This document shows, in pieces, positions 54,347-63,867 of a DNA stretch of 64,000 bases. The stretch is from Streptomyces asiaticus (GTDB lineage: Bacteria; Actinomycetota; Actinomycetes; Streptomycetales; Streptomycetaceae), in assembly GCF_018138715.1 (NCBI RefSeq), contig NZ_JAGSHX010000006.1, positions 7,626,001 to 7,690,000 on the forward strand. Reading direction: 5' to 3'. The notes beneath the pieces are model-generated. The model was not told where the DNA came from. It ran no database searches and was given only the letters and a program-made list of their open reading frames with translations. Each line of letters begins with the position of its first letter. Within the stretch, counting starts at the first letter, position 1. The position numbers were made by a program, and so were the translations under genes.

Positions 54347-54927
54347 AACCGATTACCTCGATCACCGGTCGTGCGGTGGCGATCCGTCGTCCGAACATCG
54401 ACACCGACCAGATCATCGCCGCCCGACACTGCCTGCGGACGACTCGGACGGGCTTCGCCGAGCACCTCTTCGCCGCGTGGCGGGCAGAGCCGGGTTTCCC
54501 GCTGGCCGATCCGGCCCATGCCGGAGCGACGATTCTCCTCGCGGGTGCGGACTTCGGTTCCGGCTCCTCGCGCGAGCATGCCGTCTGGGCACTGCAGGAC
54601 CACGGTTTCGCCGTCGTCATCGCCACTCGCTTCGGTGACATCTTCGCCGACAACGCTGTCCGGTCCGGACTCGTTCCCGCCGTGCTGGCGGACGACGAGG
54701 TAAGCGGCCTGATGGACACCGTCGAGGCCGACCCGGCGTTGCCCGTCACCGTGGACCTCGTGTCGCTGACCGTCCGCGCGGCCGGGATCGAAGCCCCGAT
54801 CCGGATGGACGCCGACACCCGGCAGCGGTTCCTGGACGGGCACGACGGCATCGACGTGACCCTCCGGCACGAGGCGGCCATCCGCGCGTACGAGCTCACG
54901 CACGTCCCCATCGCCAGGGCGTCGTGA
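54343..54927 (+). CDS. LeuD-type dehydratase, small subunit
   Basis: 194 residues. ATG overlaps the large-subunit stop as [24 protein letters not shown] then [13 protein letters not shown] is the LeuD start; [20 protein letters not shown] is the swivelling-domain active-site loop; [15 protein letters not shown] follows. It forms the heterodimer with the protein at 52946. The residues after DTDQII (-AARHCLR-) differ from the usual -P--YLKR- of leucine enzymes, compatible with another substrate. Confidence 0.9.
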   Translation: MKPITSITGRAVAIRRPNIDTDQIIAARHCLRTTRTGFAEHLFAAWRAEPGFPLADPAHAGATILLAGADFGSGSSREHAVWALQDHGFAVVIATRFGDIFADNAVRSGLVPAVLADDEVSGLMDTVEADPALPVTVDLVSLTVRAAGIEAPIRMDADTRQRFLDGHDGIDVTLRHEAAIRAYELTHVPIARAS

Positions 54928-54951
54928 CTACCAACCAGAGAGGTGACCTCC

Positions 54952-55797
54952 ATGACGACTGCACCTGCCGAACTGCGCAGGCTCTTGTCCGAGCCGGGCA
55001 TGGTCCGCGCGCCCGGTGTCTATGACGGGATCGGTGCCCATCTCGTACGGCGGGCGGGCTTCCCGGTCGCCTATCTGACCGGCGCCGGGGCAGTGGCCGC
55101 CGGCTACGGACTGCCCGACATCGGTCTGGCCACCGCGACGGAGATGGCCGACCGTGCGGAAGTCGTGGTCGAGGCGAGCCGGCTCCCAGTGATCGCGGAC
55201 GCCGACACCGGCTACGGCAACCCGATGCACGTCGTGCGGACGGTGCGGGCCTACGAGCGCGCCGGTGTCGCGGCGATCCAGCTCGAGGACCAGGACTTCC
55301 CGAAGCGCTGCGGGCATTTCACCGACAAGTCCGTCATCAGCGCGGACGACTTCGTCCGCAAGCTCGCCGCCGCCCTCGAAGCCAGGGAGAACGACACCGT
55401 CGTCATCGCCCGCACCGACGCGCGCGGACCGGAGGGACTGGACGAGGCCATCACCCGTGCCCACCGTTACGCGGCCGAGGGCGCCGACATGATCTTCGTC
55501 GAGGCTCCCCAATCGGTGGAGGAGATCGAACGCATCGCCGCCGAGGTCCAGGCCCCGCTGGTGTTCAACGTCGTCCCCGCGGGGCGGACACCCGCCGTCC
55601 CCGATGCGGACCTGGAGAAGCTCGGCTTCCGTATGGCGATCTACCCGGGGGCGCTGCTCCAGCCCGTCACGGCCGCGATGGCCGCCGCGCTGGTCGAGCT
55701 GGGTGGCGAGGATCCCCACCTCGGGGAGGGCCCGCTCGGCATATTCCGTGCGGTCGGGTTCGACGACTGGGCCGCGCTCGGCGAACGCTACCGCTGA
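54952..55797 (+). CDS. Isocitrate lyase/PEP mutase superfamily C-C lyase
   Basis: 281 residues. AGAGAGG lies before ATG 54952. Barrel motifs: RAPGVYDGIGAHLVRRAGFP, GYGLPDIGLATATEMADRAE, the metal-site DADTGYGNP, IQLEDQDFPKRCGH and ARTDARGPEGLDEAI. KRCGH, with catalytic Cys, marks true lyases such as isocitrate, methylisocitrate and 2,3-dimethylmalate lyase rather than PEP mutase. It would cleave a 2-hydroxy diacid to pyruvate (or glyoxylate) plus a carboxylic acid. Its place between two dehydratase pairs suggests it cleaves their product. Exact substrate unknown. Confidence 0.9.
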   Translation: MTTAPAELRRLLSEPGMVRAPGVYDGIGAHLVRRAGFPVAYLTGAGAVAAGYGLPDIGLATATEMADRAEVVVEASRLPVIADADTGYGNPMHVVRTVRAYERAGVAAIQLEDQDFPKRCGHFTDKSVISADDFVRKLAAALEARENDTVVIARTDARGPEGLDEAITRAHRYAAEGADMIFVEAPQSVEEIERIAAEVQAPLVFNVVPAGRTPAVPDADLEKLGFRMAIYPGALLQPVTAAMAAALVELGGEDPHLGEGPLGIFRAVGFDDWAALGERYR

Positions 55798-55824
55798 TCC
55801 GCTGCGACCACCGAAGGAGACCGT

Positions 55825-57072
55825 ATGGGCATGACCATGGTCGAGAAGATTCTGGCCCGCGCCTCGGGCAGACCCGCGGTACAAGCCGGCGACACCGTGG
55901 TCGCCAAGGTCGACATGAACATCTTGATCGACCTCATGTTCACCCAGTGGCCCGATCCGCTGAGCATCGCCGATGCGGAGCGGACGGCCGTCATCCTGGA
56001 CCACGCAGTCCCGGCTCCCAGCGTTGTGGACGCGAACGCGGCGGTACTCGCCCGTGAGTTCGCCGCGCGGTTCGGGATCGAGAGGTTCTTCGACGTCGGC
56101 CGGCACGGCATCTGCCACCAGGTGATCGCCGAGAACGCTCTCGCCCTCCCCGGGCAGGTGCTGACCTGCACGGACTCCCACACCTGCGCCGGCGGCGCCT
56201 ACAACAACGCCGCACGCGGGCTGGGACCCGTCGAGATCATCTCGATCCTGTGCACCGGGGAGACCTGGTACAGCGTGGCGCCGACGATCCGCTATGAGCT
56301 CACCGGCGCGCCCGCTCCCGGGGTCACCGGCAAGGACGTCTTCCTTCACCTCGCCGGGACCTGGGGAGACGCGACGAACCACACGTTGGAGTTCGGTGGG
56401 CCGGGGCTCGCCTCGCTGCCGATGAACGACCGTCGGACCATCGCCACCCAAGGTGCGGAGGTTTCCGCCGACTTCAGCGTCTTCGAGTTCGACGAGCACT
56501 GCGCCGCCTACCTGGCCGAGCACGGGGCCCCGGACTCGTTCACCCCCGCCGCCCCGGACCCGGACGCCGCGTACGTCGCCACCCGCACGATCGACCTCGG
56601 CGCCCTCGTGCCGTACGTCGCCCGCCCGGGCAAGGTCAGCGAGAACGCGCTTCCCATCCCCGAGATCGAGGATCGTGCGGTGCAGCAGTGCTTCATCGGC
56701 TCCTGTGCCAACGGCCAGCTCGAGGACCTGCGCATCGCCGCCGAGATCCTCGGCGGCCGTCAGGTCGCGCGGGACGTCCGGCTGATCGTCACACCCGCCT
56801 CGCAGCAGGTCTACCGGGACGCCGTCCGCCTCGGGTACGTCCAGGCCCTCGCAGATGCCGGGGCCGTGGTCACGAACTCCACGTGCGGCGCCTGCTTCGG
56901 CTACCACATGGGGGTCCTCGGCGCGGGCGAGGTCTGTCTGACCTCCAGCACCCGCAACTTCCGCGGCCGAATGGGCAGTCCGGACGCCGAGATCTACATG
57001 GCCTCCACCGCGACCGTGGCCAGCTCCGCCGTGATCGGACGCATCACCGACCCGAGGAAGGCCCTGGGATGA
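55825..57072 (+). CDS. HacA/DmdA-type dehydratase, large subunit
   Basis: 415 residues, the shorter archaeal-type/HacA form, clearly a different subfamily from the LeuC at 52946. [20 protein letters not shown] opens; [20 protein letters not shown] is the active-site loop; Fe-S cysteines in [14 protein letters not shown] and [19 protein letters not shown] (CxxC); [20 protein letters not shown] ends the barrel. This form includes homoaconitase, methyltransferase-free IPM isomerase and 2,3-dimethylmalate dehydratase (DmdA). Lying beside a KRCGH lyase, a dimethylmalate-type reaction is the closest known parallel. It overlaps its small subunit by ATGA. Confidence 0.9.
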   Translation: MGMTMVEKILARASGRPAVQAGDTVVAKVDMNILIDLMFTQWPDPLSIADAERTAVILDHAVPAPSVVDANAAVLAREFAARFGIERFFDVGRHGICHQVIAENALALPGQVLTCTDSHTCAGGAYNNAARGLGPVEIISILCTGETWYSVAPTIRYELTGAPAPGVTGKDVFLHLAGTWGDATNHTLEFGGPGLASLPMNDRRTIATQGAEVSADFSVFEFDEHCAAYLAEHGAPDSFTPAAPDPDAAYVATRTIDLGALVPYVARPGKVSENALPIPEIEDRAVQQCFIGSCANGQLEDLRIAAEILGGRQVARDVRLIVTPASQQVYRDAVRLGYVQALADAGAVVTNSTCGACFGYHMGVLGAGEVCLTSSTRNFRGRMGSPDAEIYMASTATVASSAVIGRITDPRKALG

Positions 57073-57578
57073 GCCACACGATCACCGGCCGGACCTGGGT
57101 GATCGGGGACAGCGTCGACACCGACGCCCTGTACCCCGGTTTCGCGATGCGCCTGCCCGTCCCCGAGGCGGCGACACATGTGCTCTACGACCTGCGCCCC
57201 GGCTGGTCCGCGCAGGTCCGCCCCGGCGACATCCTGGTGGCAGGCCGCAACTTCGGCATCGGCTCGAGCCGTCAGGTGGCGGCGTTGTTGCGCCATCTCG
57301 GCATCACCGCACTCGTCGCCGAGGACTTCAACTCCCTCTTCCACCGCAACGCGATCAACCACGGCCTTCCCGCCGTCACCGTACCCGGCGTCAGCAACCT
57401 GGTCACCGAGGGAGACGTCATCACCCTCGACCTGGAAGCCGGCCTGCTCCGAAATGCAGACACCGAGCTCGCCTTCAGCCCGGTCCCGCCGATGATGCTG
57501 GAGATCCTCGACGCCGGCGGACTGCTTCCCCGCCTCGTCGCCGCCGGCTATCTCGCCGACCCGTCCGGAAAGGGCTGA
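57069..57578 (+). CDS. HacB/DmdB-type dehydratase, small subunit
   Basis: 169 residues from the ATG in the ATGA overlap. [20 protein letters not shown] opens; [20 protein letters not shown] is the active-site loop; [20 protein letters not shown] follows. In homoaconitase and IPM isomerase small subunits a YLRM or YLRT stretch after DTDxI decides the substrate; here -YPGFAMRLP- replaces it, so substrate cannot be predicted from that rule. Two bases separate it from the CoA ligase gene. Confidence 0.9.
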   Translation: MSHTITGRTWVIGDSVDTDALYPGFAMRLPVPEAATHVLYDLRPGWSAQVRPGDILVAGRNFGIGSSRQVAALLRHLGITALVAEDFNSLFHRNAINHGLPAVTVPGVSNLVTEGDVITLDLEAGLLRNADTELAFSPVPPMMLEILDAGGLLPRLVAAGYLADPSGKG

Positions 57579-57580
57579 CC

Positions 57581-59062
57581 GTGAACCTGGCCATCAACCT
57601 GGTCGCGTCCGCCCGCTCGCAGCCCCGGCACCCGGCGATCAAACTGGACGGCCACGTCCTGGATTACGCCGCGCTGCACGCTTCCGCCGCAGCCGTGGCC
57701 GGTGACTTGCGCGAACGCGGTGTGGAGCCGGGCGACCGGGTCGGCCTGGTGCTGCCGAACGTGCCCGCCTTCCCGATCGTGTTCTACGGTGCGCTGTTCG
57801 CCGGCGCGGTCGTGGTCCCGATGAACCCGCTGCTCAAGACACGCGAAGTCGAGTACTACCTGGGCGACTCGGGCATGAAGGTCGTCTACGGCTGGGACGG
57901 CTCTGGGGACGTCGTGCCCGAGGCGGCCAAGGCCGTGGGGATCACCGGGATCGTCGTCCCGGCGACCGGCCCCACCGAGCTGAGCGGCACCCCGATCGAG
58001 GAGCCGGTCGAGCGCGCGGACAACGACACCGCCGTCATCCTCTACACCTCCGGCACCACCGGGCAGCCCAAGGGCGCGGAGCTCACCCACCACAACCTTT
58101 CCTCCAATGCGGCGACCATGGCCGAGACACTGATCGAACTCGGCCCGGACGACGTGATCATGGGCTGCTTGCCCCTGTTCCACGTCTTCGGTCTCACCTG
58201 TGGGCTCAATGCCGCGGTCCACTCGGGAGTCACGCTGACGCTGATTCCGCGGTTCGATCCGGCCAAGGCGCTGGAGGTGGTGTCCCGTGACCAGGTGACC
58301 GTGTTCGAGGGTGTGCCCACCATGTACGCGGCGATGCTGAACTGCCCCGATGCGGCGACTGCCGATATGTCCTCGCTGCGCACCTGCGTCACCGGGGGCT
58401 CCGCGATGCCCGTGGAGATCTTGCGTAGCTTCGAGTCCCGGTTCGGCTGCGAGGTCTTCGAGGGCTACGGCCTGTCGGAGACCTCGCCGGTCGCGTCGTT
58501 CAACCAGCCCGGCCATGAGCGCAAGGCAGGCACCATCGGCTTCCCGGTACGCGGTTGCGAGATGCGCCTGGTCAACGACGACGGCGAGGACGTCCCGGTC
58601 GGCGAGCCCGGGGAGATCGCCATCCGCGGCGAAAACGTCATGAAGGGCTACTGGAACCGCCCCGAGGCCACCGCCGAAGCGATACCGGACGGTTGGTTCC
58701 GCAGCGGCGACATCGCCACCAAGGACGCGGACGGCTACCACACCATCGTCGACCGCAAGAAGGATCTGATCATCCGCGGCGGCTACAACGTCTACCCCCG
58801 CGAGGTCGAGGAAACCCTCTACCAGCACCCCGCCGTGGCCGAGGCCGCGGTGATCGGGATCAAGCATCCCGATCTCGGTGAGGAGATCGGCGCCGCGGTG
58901 GCCCTCAAACCGGGCGCCGAGGCGGACCCGGAGGAGCTCAAGAACTTCGTCCGGGACCGTCTCGCGGCGTACAAGTACCCCCGTTCGGTCTGGCTTGTCG
59001 ACACCCTCCCGAAGGGATCCACTGGCAAGATCCTCCGCCGCAAGGTTGAACCCGCAGACTGA
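57581..59062 (+). CDS. AMP-forming acyl-CoA synthetase
   Basis: 493 residues, GTG start. P-loop [50 protein letters not shown] (A5), [20 protein letters not shown] (A7 with the Asp), [16 protein letters not shown] (A8) and [13 protein letters not shown] with the C-terminal catalytic Lys. It activates a carboxylate to the acyl-CoA. As the last gene of the operon it may activate the acid released by the lyase (for example propionate or a branched acid) or the entering substrate. A hairpin follows at 59074. Confidence 0.93.
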   Translation: MNLAINLVASARSQPRHPAIKLDGHVLDYAALHASAAAVAGDLRERGVEPGDRVGLVLPNVPAFPIVFYGALFAGAVVVPMNPLLKTREVEYYLGDSGMKVVYGWDGSGDVVPEAAKAVGITGIVVPATGPTELSGTPIEEPVERADNDTAVILYTSGTTGQPKGAELTHHNLSSNAATMAETLIELGPDDVIMGCLPLFHVFGLTCGLNAAVHSGVTLTLIPRFDPAKALEVVSRDQVTVFEGVPTMYAAMLNCPDAATADMSSLRTCVTGGSAMPVEILRSFESRFGCEVFEGYGLSETSPVASFNQPGHERKAGTIGFPVRGCEMRLVNDDGEDVPVGEPGEIAIRGENVMKGYWNRPEATAEAIPDGWFRSGDIATKDADGYHTIVDRKKDLIIRGGYNVYPREVEETLYQHPAVAEAAVIGIKHPDLGEEIGAAVALKPGAEADPEELKNFVRDRLAAYKYPRSVWLVDTLPKGSTGKILRRKVEPAD

Positions 59063-59073
59063 CAGAAGGTGAC

Positions 59074-59111
59074 GGGTTCCTGGAATCCTGGCGGAGGCGG
59101 AGCAGGGACCC
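59074..59111 (+). terminator. Operon-end hairpin after the CoA ligase
   Basis: GGGTTCCTG (59074-59082) pairs with CAGGGACCC (59103-59111) with one G-T wobble; the loop is GC-rich and 20 bases. It lies 12 bp after the ligase stop and marks the likely end of the operon. Confidence 0.55.
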
Positions 59112-59119
59112 GCTGGACT

Positions 59120-59440
59120 TCCCGTGCCAGCTTCACCCCACTCACCCGCTCAAACCACCAGCCCGACCCGCTCCAAGGTCCATAAATCGGCCTCGAACCC
59201 GTGCGCCTGGGCACCCTGCTCCAACGCGGCCCGCACCTGCTCGACCTGGGCGTCATCAAGCTTGGGCGGCCGCCCCGTGGCCGGAGACCGCCGCAGCGCC
59301 GCGGCCCCGCCCTGTTCCCACTGGCGCTTCCACCGCCGCACGCTCTCGGGACGGACCCCCAGCATTCCCGCGATCTGCGCATGGGGACGCCCCTGCTCGA
59401 ACAACTCCACCGCCCGCATACGTCGAGCCTCGGCCAACTG
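59120..59440 (-). pseudogene. IS630-type transposase, N-terminal HTH remnant
   Basis: Reads AEARRMRAVELFEQGRPHAQ, IAGMLGVRPESVRRWKRQWE, QGGAAALRRSPATGRPPKLD, then DLWTLERVGLVV and, after a frame change, VERVSGVKLARE. This is the double-HTH N-terminus of IS630-group proteins (WTL-RV--LI---G). The DDE domain is missing. 59441-59578 shows nothing else. Confidence 0.8.
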
Positions 59441-59578
59441 CGGTCGCGTCAGCGGCGGAACGCAGACTTCGGAAACAACGGACTGAAACTCGGAAAGCAG
59501 CCAAGATACTCACACCGCACAGTGCCCTACACCCACAGAACTAACGAAAACCTCAGTAGTACGGCTGAAGGGGTTGGA

Positions 59579-60472
59579 CTATCCGTTGTGTGCTTCGAAC
59601 TCGGTTGCCAGCGTCTGTTGGGTGGCCGCCCACGACGCCAGGAGCGCTACATTGTCAGCGGTCGGTGTGCCCGCGGGTGCGGTGTAGACGTTGAGGTGCA
59701 GGCCGGGTTCGGCGGGCAGTTCCAGGGACTCGACGTCCAAGTCGAGCTGGCCCACGATCGGATGGTGCACCCGCTTGCGGCCGGACCGGTGCAGCCGCAC
59801 GTCCTGAGATGCCCACCGCTGCCGAAATAGCTCACTGCACGTTGACAGTTCGCCGACTAGGGAGATCAGCTCCTCGTCGTGCGGATTGCGGCCGGCTTCC
59901 ATGCGTAGCTTCGCGGCCGCGGCACCCGCAACTTGGTCGTAATCGACAAAGAAATCTCTGGCCGCCTCAGGGTTGAGATAGACGAACCGCGCTGTGTTCG
60001 CGGGCCGTCGCGGGTCGGCCAGTACCGGTGAATACAGCGCGCGAGCGAGTTGATTCATGGCGAGCACGTCATAACGGCCGTTACCGATCCAGGCCGGCGC
60101 ATCGGAAATCGCGTCGAGCACCTGCTGCAGCGTCGAGCGCACCGTCACGGCAGGCCTACGCCGGCGTGGGCCGCTGGGCGCCCTGGATTGGCGCGCGAGG
60201 TGGAACAGGTGGTCGCGCTCGGCCTCGTCGAGTTGCAAGGCAGAGGCCAACGCGTCGAGTACGCCATCGGAGGCACCGGCGAGGCTGCCGCGCTCCATGC
60301 GCACGTAGTAGTCGACCGATACCCCCGCCAGTAGCGCTACCTCCTCGCGGCGCAGACCTTTGACCCGACGGTTGCCGCCGTAAGCGGGCAGGCCCGCCTG
60401 CTCCGGTGCGATGCGGGCGCGACGCGAACTGAGAAACTCCCGGATCTCGGTGCGTAGATCCATCGTGGCCAT
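59579..60472 (-). CDS. XRE-family regulator with MmyB-like domain (third)
   Basis: 297 residues. HTH block VKGLRREEVALLAGVSVDYY and RMERGSLAGASDGVLDALAS; MmyB-like domain APAWIGNGRYDVLAMNQLAR, NTARFVYLNPEAARDFFVDY and RKRVHHPIVGQLDLDVESLE. It follows the SDR gene by 27 bp on the same strand, so unlike the other two regulators here it is probably in the same operon as its target. It likely autoregulates with the SDR. Confidence 0.93.
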   Translation of the reverse strand: MATMDLRTEIREFLSSRRARIAPEQAGLPAYGGNRRVKGLRREEVALLAGVSVDYYVRMERGSLAGASDGVLDALASALQLDEAERDHLFHLARQSRAPSGPRRRRPAVTVRSTLQQVLDAISDAPAWIGNGRYDVLAMNQLARALYSPVLADPRRPANTARFVYLNPEAARDFFVDYDQVAGAAAAKLRMEAGRNPHDEELISLVGELSTCSELFRQRWASQDVRLHRSGRKRVHHPIVGQLDLDVESLELPAEPGLHLNVYTAPAGTPTADNVALLASWAATQQTLATEFEAHNG

Positions 60473-60499
60473 CCCCTCACCGTAAGCCCGTCCCGCAGT

Positions 60500-61306
60500 C
60501 TAAGGGGTACCCGATGCGGTCGTCGCGGTGCCGCCGTCTACCGGGATGATGGTGCCCGTGAGGTAGGAGCCGGCCCGGCTGGCGAGGAACACGGCGATAC
60601 CTGCCATGTCGTCGTCGCGGCCGAGGCGGCGCAGAGGGGCCTTCGCCGCGATCTTGTCGCCGATGGCATCGAGCGTGGACGCCACCATCTGCGACGGGAA
60701 CACTCCCGGTGCTACCGCGTTCACCGTGACGTGCTGTGGGCCCAGTTCCCTGGCAAGCACTCTGGTGAGTTGATGGAGTGCCGCTTTGCTGCTGGCGTAC
60801 GAGTAGTTGGGCGCCTCGGCGACGTGGATGGCGGCGATACTGCCGATGTTAATGATCCGCGCGGGGTCATCGGCGGTGCCCGCCCTGCGAAGTGCGGGAA
60901 GCAGCGCCTGCACCAGCCAGAACGGCGACTTGAGGTTGAGGTCGATCACTGCGTCCCAGGCTTCGTCCGGGAACGTCTCCAGTGGTGCGAGCCACAGTGC
61001 TCCCGCGTTGTTGACAAGGATGTCCAGGCGTTCCGAGTCGGCCTTGACAAGATCAGCGAGGCGCTGACACTCGTCGCGCCTGGACAGGTCGGCGGGGATT
61101 GCTTGAACGTCGCCGAATTCGGACAGTAGATGCTGTGCCTCCGCGCACGCGTCTGCCTTGCGTGAGCTGATGACGACGCGGGCGCCCGCCTGCAGAAGGC
61201 CGCGCGCTATCATCATCCCAATGCCCCTGGTGCCGCCAGTGACAAGTGCGCACTTCCCACTCAGATCGAAAAGTTCTGTGTGAGTGGTGAATTGGTTGTC
61301 CGCCAT
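60500..61306 (-). CDS. Short-chain dehydrogenase (RhlG/FabG-like)
   Basis: 268 residues. ELFDLSGKCALVTGGTRGIG (TGxxxGIG), ISSRKADACAEA (NADP-type SSR-K), LVNNAGALWLAPLETFPDEA, Ser in INIGSIAAI, Tyr-Lys in NYSYASSKAALHQLTRVLAR, and AGSYLTGTIIPVDGG near the end. Different subgroup from the SDRs at 10993 and 45617. It resembles 3-ketoacyl reductases. Probably co-transcribed with the MmyB-type regulator. Confidence 0.92.
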   Translation of the reverse strand: MADNQFTTHTELFDLSGKCALVTGGTRGIGMMIARGLLQAGARVVISSRKADACAEAQHLLSEFGDVQAIPADLSRRDECQRLADLVKADSERLDILVNNAGALWLAPLETFPDEAWDAVIDLNLKSPFWLVQALLPALRRAGTADDPARIINIGSIAAIHVAEAPNYSYASSKAALHQLTRVLARELGPQHVTVNAVAPGVFPSQMVASTLDAIGDKIAAKAPLRRLGRDDDMAGIAVFLASRAGSYLTGTIIPVDGGTATTASGTP

Positions 61307-61679
61307 TGGTCTCCGTCCCTTTTGTCGTGGAAGAATGCGCCGACACGGTCGCGCATTCGGGGCAGCTGAATTGAACTGATGGGGTAAAGCTGCAGTGCGT
61401 GTCCATGGAGTGTTGTCGGCGCTTTCGACTCAACCAGTTTGACAGGCGTTTTGGACGTCTGGGAGACCCTGGTGATACAGGTACTGTGAGAGCCCCCCTT
61501 TCCTGGTGCGCTGACTCACCCCGGATCCACCGGCTTGATTCCCGGTTGATCGTTTCGGGGTCGTGCAGGCCGTGTTGGGGCTGAGTCGCGGATTCGGCAT
61601 GGGGTGGCCGATGGTCTGCCCAGCTCTTCCACTTTGTCCACAGGTCTCGGGCCCTTTCGGGCAGGTCGGTCAGGGAGCG
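61307..61679. other. Non-coding stretch, nothing recognised
   Basis: Holds the upstream region of the SDR gene and sequence that may belong to the IS1380 element end. A TTGACA at 61439 lacks a well-spaced -10 box. No gene is supported. Confidence 0.4.
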
Positions 61680-62181
61680 TCAGTGGGCCGGCGGTGCATG
61701 CACCGTGCTGAACAGCTGGGTGAAGTCCTCGCTCCAGGGCCGGCGTTCGGACAGGTGCAGGGTGAGGCGGCGGGCGGAGCGGGACAGGCGGGCGGGCACG
61801 TTGATCAGGCGGTCACGGATGGTGGCGGTGGTCGCCCTGGCATGGAACGCGGAGGCCAGGGCGCCGGCGGCGCGGGTCAGGTTGTGTGCCAGGGCCGCCA
61901 GGGCGAGCCACGCGGCATTGGCCTGACATCAGTTTCGCCGCAGGGAAGGCGCCGGTGCCGTCCTCCGAGGCGGGCAGCCGGACGTGCTCCCCGACCAGCG
62001 CGGGCAGACCGCACCGCTCGGCCAGCCGCACCACCGGCTCCAGCCCGCCGTACGCGATCAGGTTTGGATCATCGAACGCGGATGAGACCGCCGCCGCGGC
62101 ATGGGGAGATTGCATCTCGGAAGTGCCTTGCCGATCGTGCCTGATGTGGTCCTGGAGAAACCCCATCATCGCAGGTTGCAA
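61680..62181 (-). pseudogene. IS1380-family transposase with large internal deletion
   Basis: The N-terminus reads DDPNLIAYGGLEPVVRLAER, CGLPALVGEHVRLPASEDGT and GAFPAAKLMS (about 80 codons). It then joins near 61927 to the C-terminus: NAAWLALAALAHNLTRAAGA, FHARATTATIRDRLINVPAR and LSRSARRLTLHLSERRPW to the stop at 61680. Roughly 300 codons with the DDE residues are lost. The two parts are out of frame. Confidence 0.85.
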
Positions 62182-62324
62182 GGCACTTCTTCGTTTCTGG
62201 AAGAGCCATCCACCGGCATCAGGCCGGTGGAAAGGAGGCCATCACCACGATCCACTTAGTATTGCAACCTACCCGGCCCGAGACTGAGCGGGTCCCGTGA
62301 AGCCCAGCACCCGGAGGCCCTGCC

Positions 62325-63827
62325 GTGTCCACCCCCGTCCCACATCTGCGGCGCAGCCTGCGCCGCTTCGACATCATGGCGATGGGCGTCGCCGCCGTGC
62401 TCTCCTTCGATACCCTCGGACAGATCGCGTCCGGTGGCGGCGAGGCCGCTACCTGGATCGCCATCATCGCGTTGGGCTTCCTCGTCCCGTACGCCTTGAT
62501 CTTCGCCGAGACTGGCGCGGCCTTCCCCCAAGAAGGTGGGCCGTACGTCTGGGTGAAGCTCGCCCTCGGCAGGTCGGCGGCGGCTGTGACCACCCTCTTC
62601 TACTGGGTCACCAACCCCATTTGGCTCGGCGGCTCCCTCGCTTTCATCGCCGCCGAGACCTGGGACGGCTTCGTCTTCCGCCTCGGCACCGGTACCTTCG
62701 CCGACTACGCCTTCAAGCTGCTGTTCATTTGGGCGGCCATCCTCACCGCCGTCATCTCGCTGCACCGCGGAAAGTGGATCACCACCGCGGGCGCAGCGAT
62801 GAAGGTCCTCGCCATCATCCTGTTCACCGGCACCGCCCTCGCCTACGGCACCGAGAACGGCTTCCACGGCCTCGACAGGACCTCCTTCAGCCCGACCAGC
62901 GCCGGTTTCCTCGCCCTGGTACCGGTGCTGCTCTTCGCCTACGTCGGCTTCGAGGCGCCCAACGCCGCCGGCGACGAGATGCACGACCCGCAGCGTGACG
63001 TCCCGATCTCCATCGGAGTCTCGTGCCTGATCGCCGCCTGCTGTTACCTGCTTCCGGTCCTCGCGATCCTGTCCGCCGCCCCGCCTGGACAGGCCACAGG
63101 CATCGGGGGATTCATGGACGCAGCGCGCCTCGTCTACACAGGCGTGTACGGCGGTTGGACTGAGCCGCTGCTCACGGCCACCGCCGTATTGTTCGTCTTC
63201 GCGCTGCTCACCCAGGGCAGCGCCTGGATGATCGTCAGCGACCGCATGCAGGCCATGGCCGCCGCCGACGGCGGTTTCTTCAGCCGCGGCCTTGGAGCCT
63301 TCCACTCACGGCTCAGCACCCCGGTCCGTATGAACCTCCTGTCCGGGATCACCGCGACGGCCTTCATGATCGCCGCTATGACCCTTGTCCACGGCAGCGC
63401 TGCCGCCGTCTTCAACGTGGTCCTCGCGGTCGCCATCACCACTCTGCTGCTCTCCTACCTCACCATCGTGCCGGCTCTGCTCATCCTGCGCGTACGCCAC
63501 CCTCAAGTCACCCGCCCCTACCGAGTGCCATTCGGCACGACCGGTTTCAAGGTGTATGCCGCGCTCACCTACGGCTGGATCGTGCTCGGCTCCTGGGTGG
63601 CCCTGTTCCCGGGCACGTTGGAGTCCCTGTTCGGCGTCAGCTACGACTTCCACGACACCTGGGGCGTCTCGCGTACCACCTTTGAGGTGTTCACCCTCGG
63701 CACGGTTGTCCTGCTGCTAGTCATCGGCATCGCCGGATACGCCACCAGCCGGGGCCCGTCGGCCCTCACCTCCGACCGTTCGGCCAGTCGCCCGGTCAGC
63801 ATATCCGGCGGTTCGCGAGAACATTGA
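62325..63827 (+). CDS. APC-superfamily amino acid permease
   Basis: 500 residues, about 12 membrane helices. GTG 62325 with GGAGG upstream. The N-terminal helix 1 region LSFDTLGQIASGGGEAATWI has the unwound G-x-G-type segment, then FAETGAAFPQEGGPYVWVKL (APC signature), FAYVGFEAPNAAGDEMHDPQ in helix 6 and RPYRVPFGTTG before the final helices. It resembles transporters of amino acids or polyamines. It stands alone between IS1380 debris and the next gene; a hairpin follows. Confidence 0.93.
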   Translation: MSTPVPHLRRSLRRFDIMAMGVAAVLSFDTLGQIASGGGEAATWIAIIALGFLVPYALIFAETGAAFPQEGGPYVWVKLALGRSAAAVTTLFYWVTNPIWLGGSLAFIAAETWDGFVFRLGTGTFADYAFKLLFIWAAILTAVISLHRGKWITTAGAAMKVLAIILFTGTALAYGTENGFHGLDRTSFSPTSAGFLALVPVLLFAYVGFEAPNAAGDEMHDPQRDVPISIGVSCLIAACCYLLPVLAILSAAPPGQATGIGGFMDAARLVYTGVYGGWTEPLLTATAVLFVFALLTQGSAWMIVSDRMQAMAAADGGFFSRGLGAFHSRLSTPVRMNLLSGITATAFMIAAMTLVHGSAAAVFNVVLAVAITTLLLSYLTIVPALLILRVRHPQVTRPYRVPFGTTGFKVYAALTYGWIVLGSWVALFPGTLESLFGVSYDFHDTWGVSRTTFEVFTLGTVVLLLVIGIAGYATSRGPSALTSDRSASRPVSISGGSREH

Positions 63828-63836
63828 CAGCTCCTG

Positions 63837-63859
63837 CCAGCCCCTGCGGGGGCGGCTGG
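63837..63859 (+). terminator. Hairpin after the permease gene
   Basis: CCAGCCCC and GGGGCGGCTGG, starting 10 bp after the stop codon, pair as a GC-rich stem with a small bulge and loop. Position and strength fit a terminator without a T-tract. Confidence 0.6.
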
Positions 63860-63867
63860 TCACCGGC

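Noticed and set aside
52946..54927. Leucine-biosynthesis leuCD
   Set aside because: No leuA or leuB nearby, and the genes share an operon with a KRCGH lyase, a second dehydratase and a CoA ligase under IclR. Catabolism is more likely, though sequence alone does not exclude IPM isomerase activity.
54952..55797. PEP mutase (phosphonate biosynthesis)
   Set aside because: PEP mutases lack the KRCGH cysteine; no phosphonate genes are nearby.
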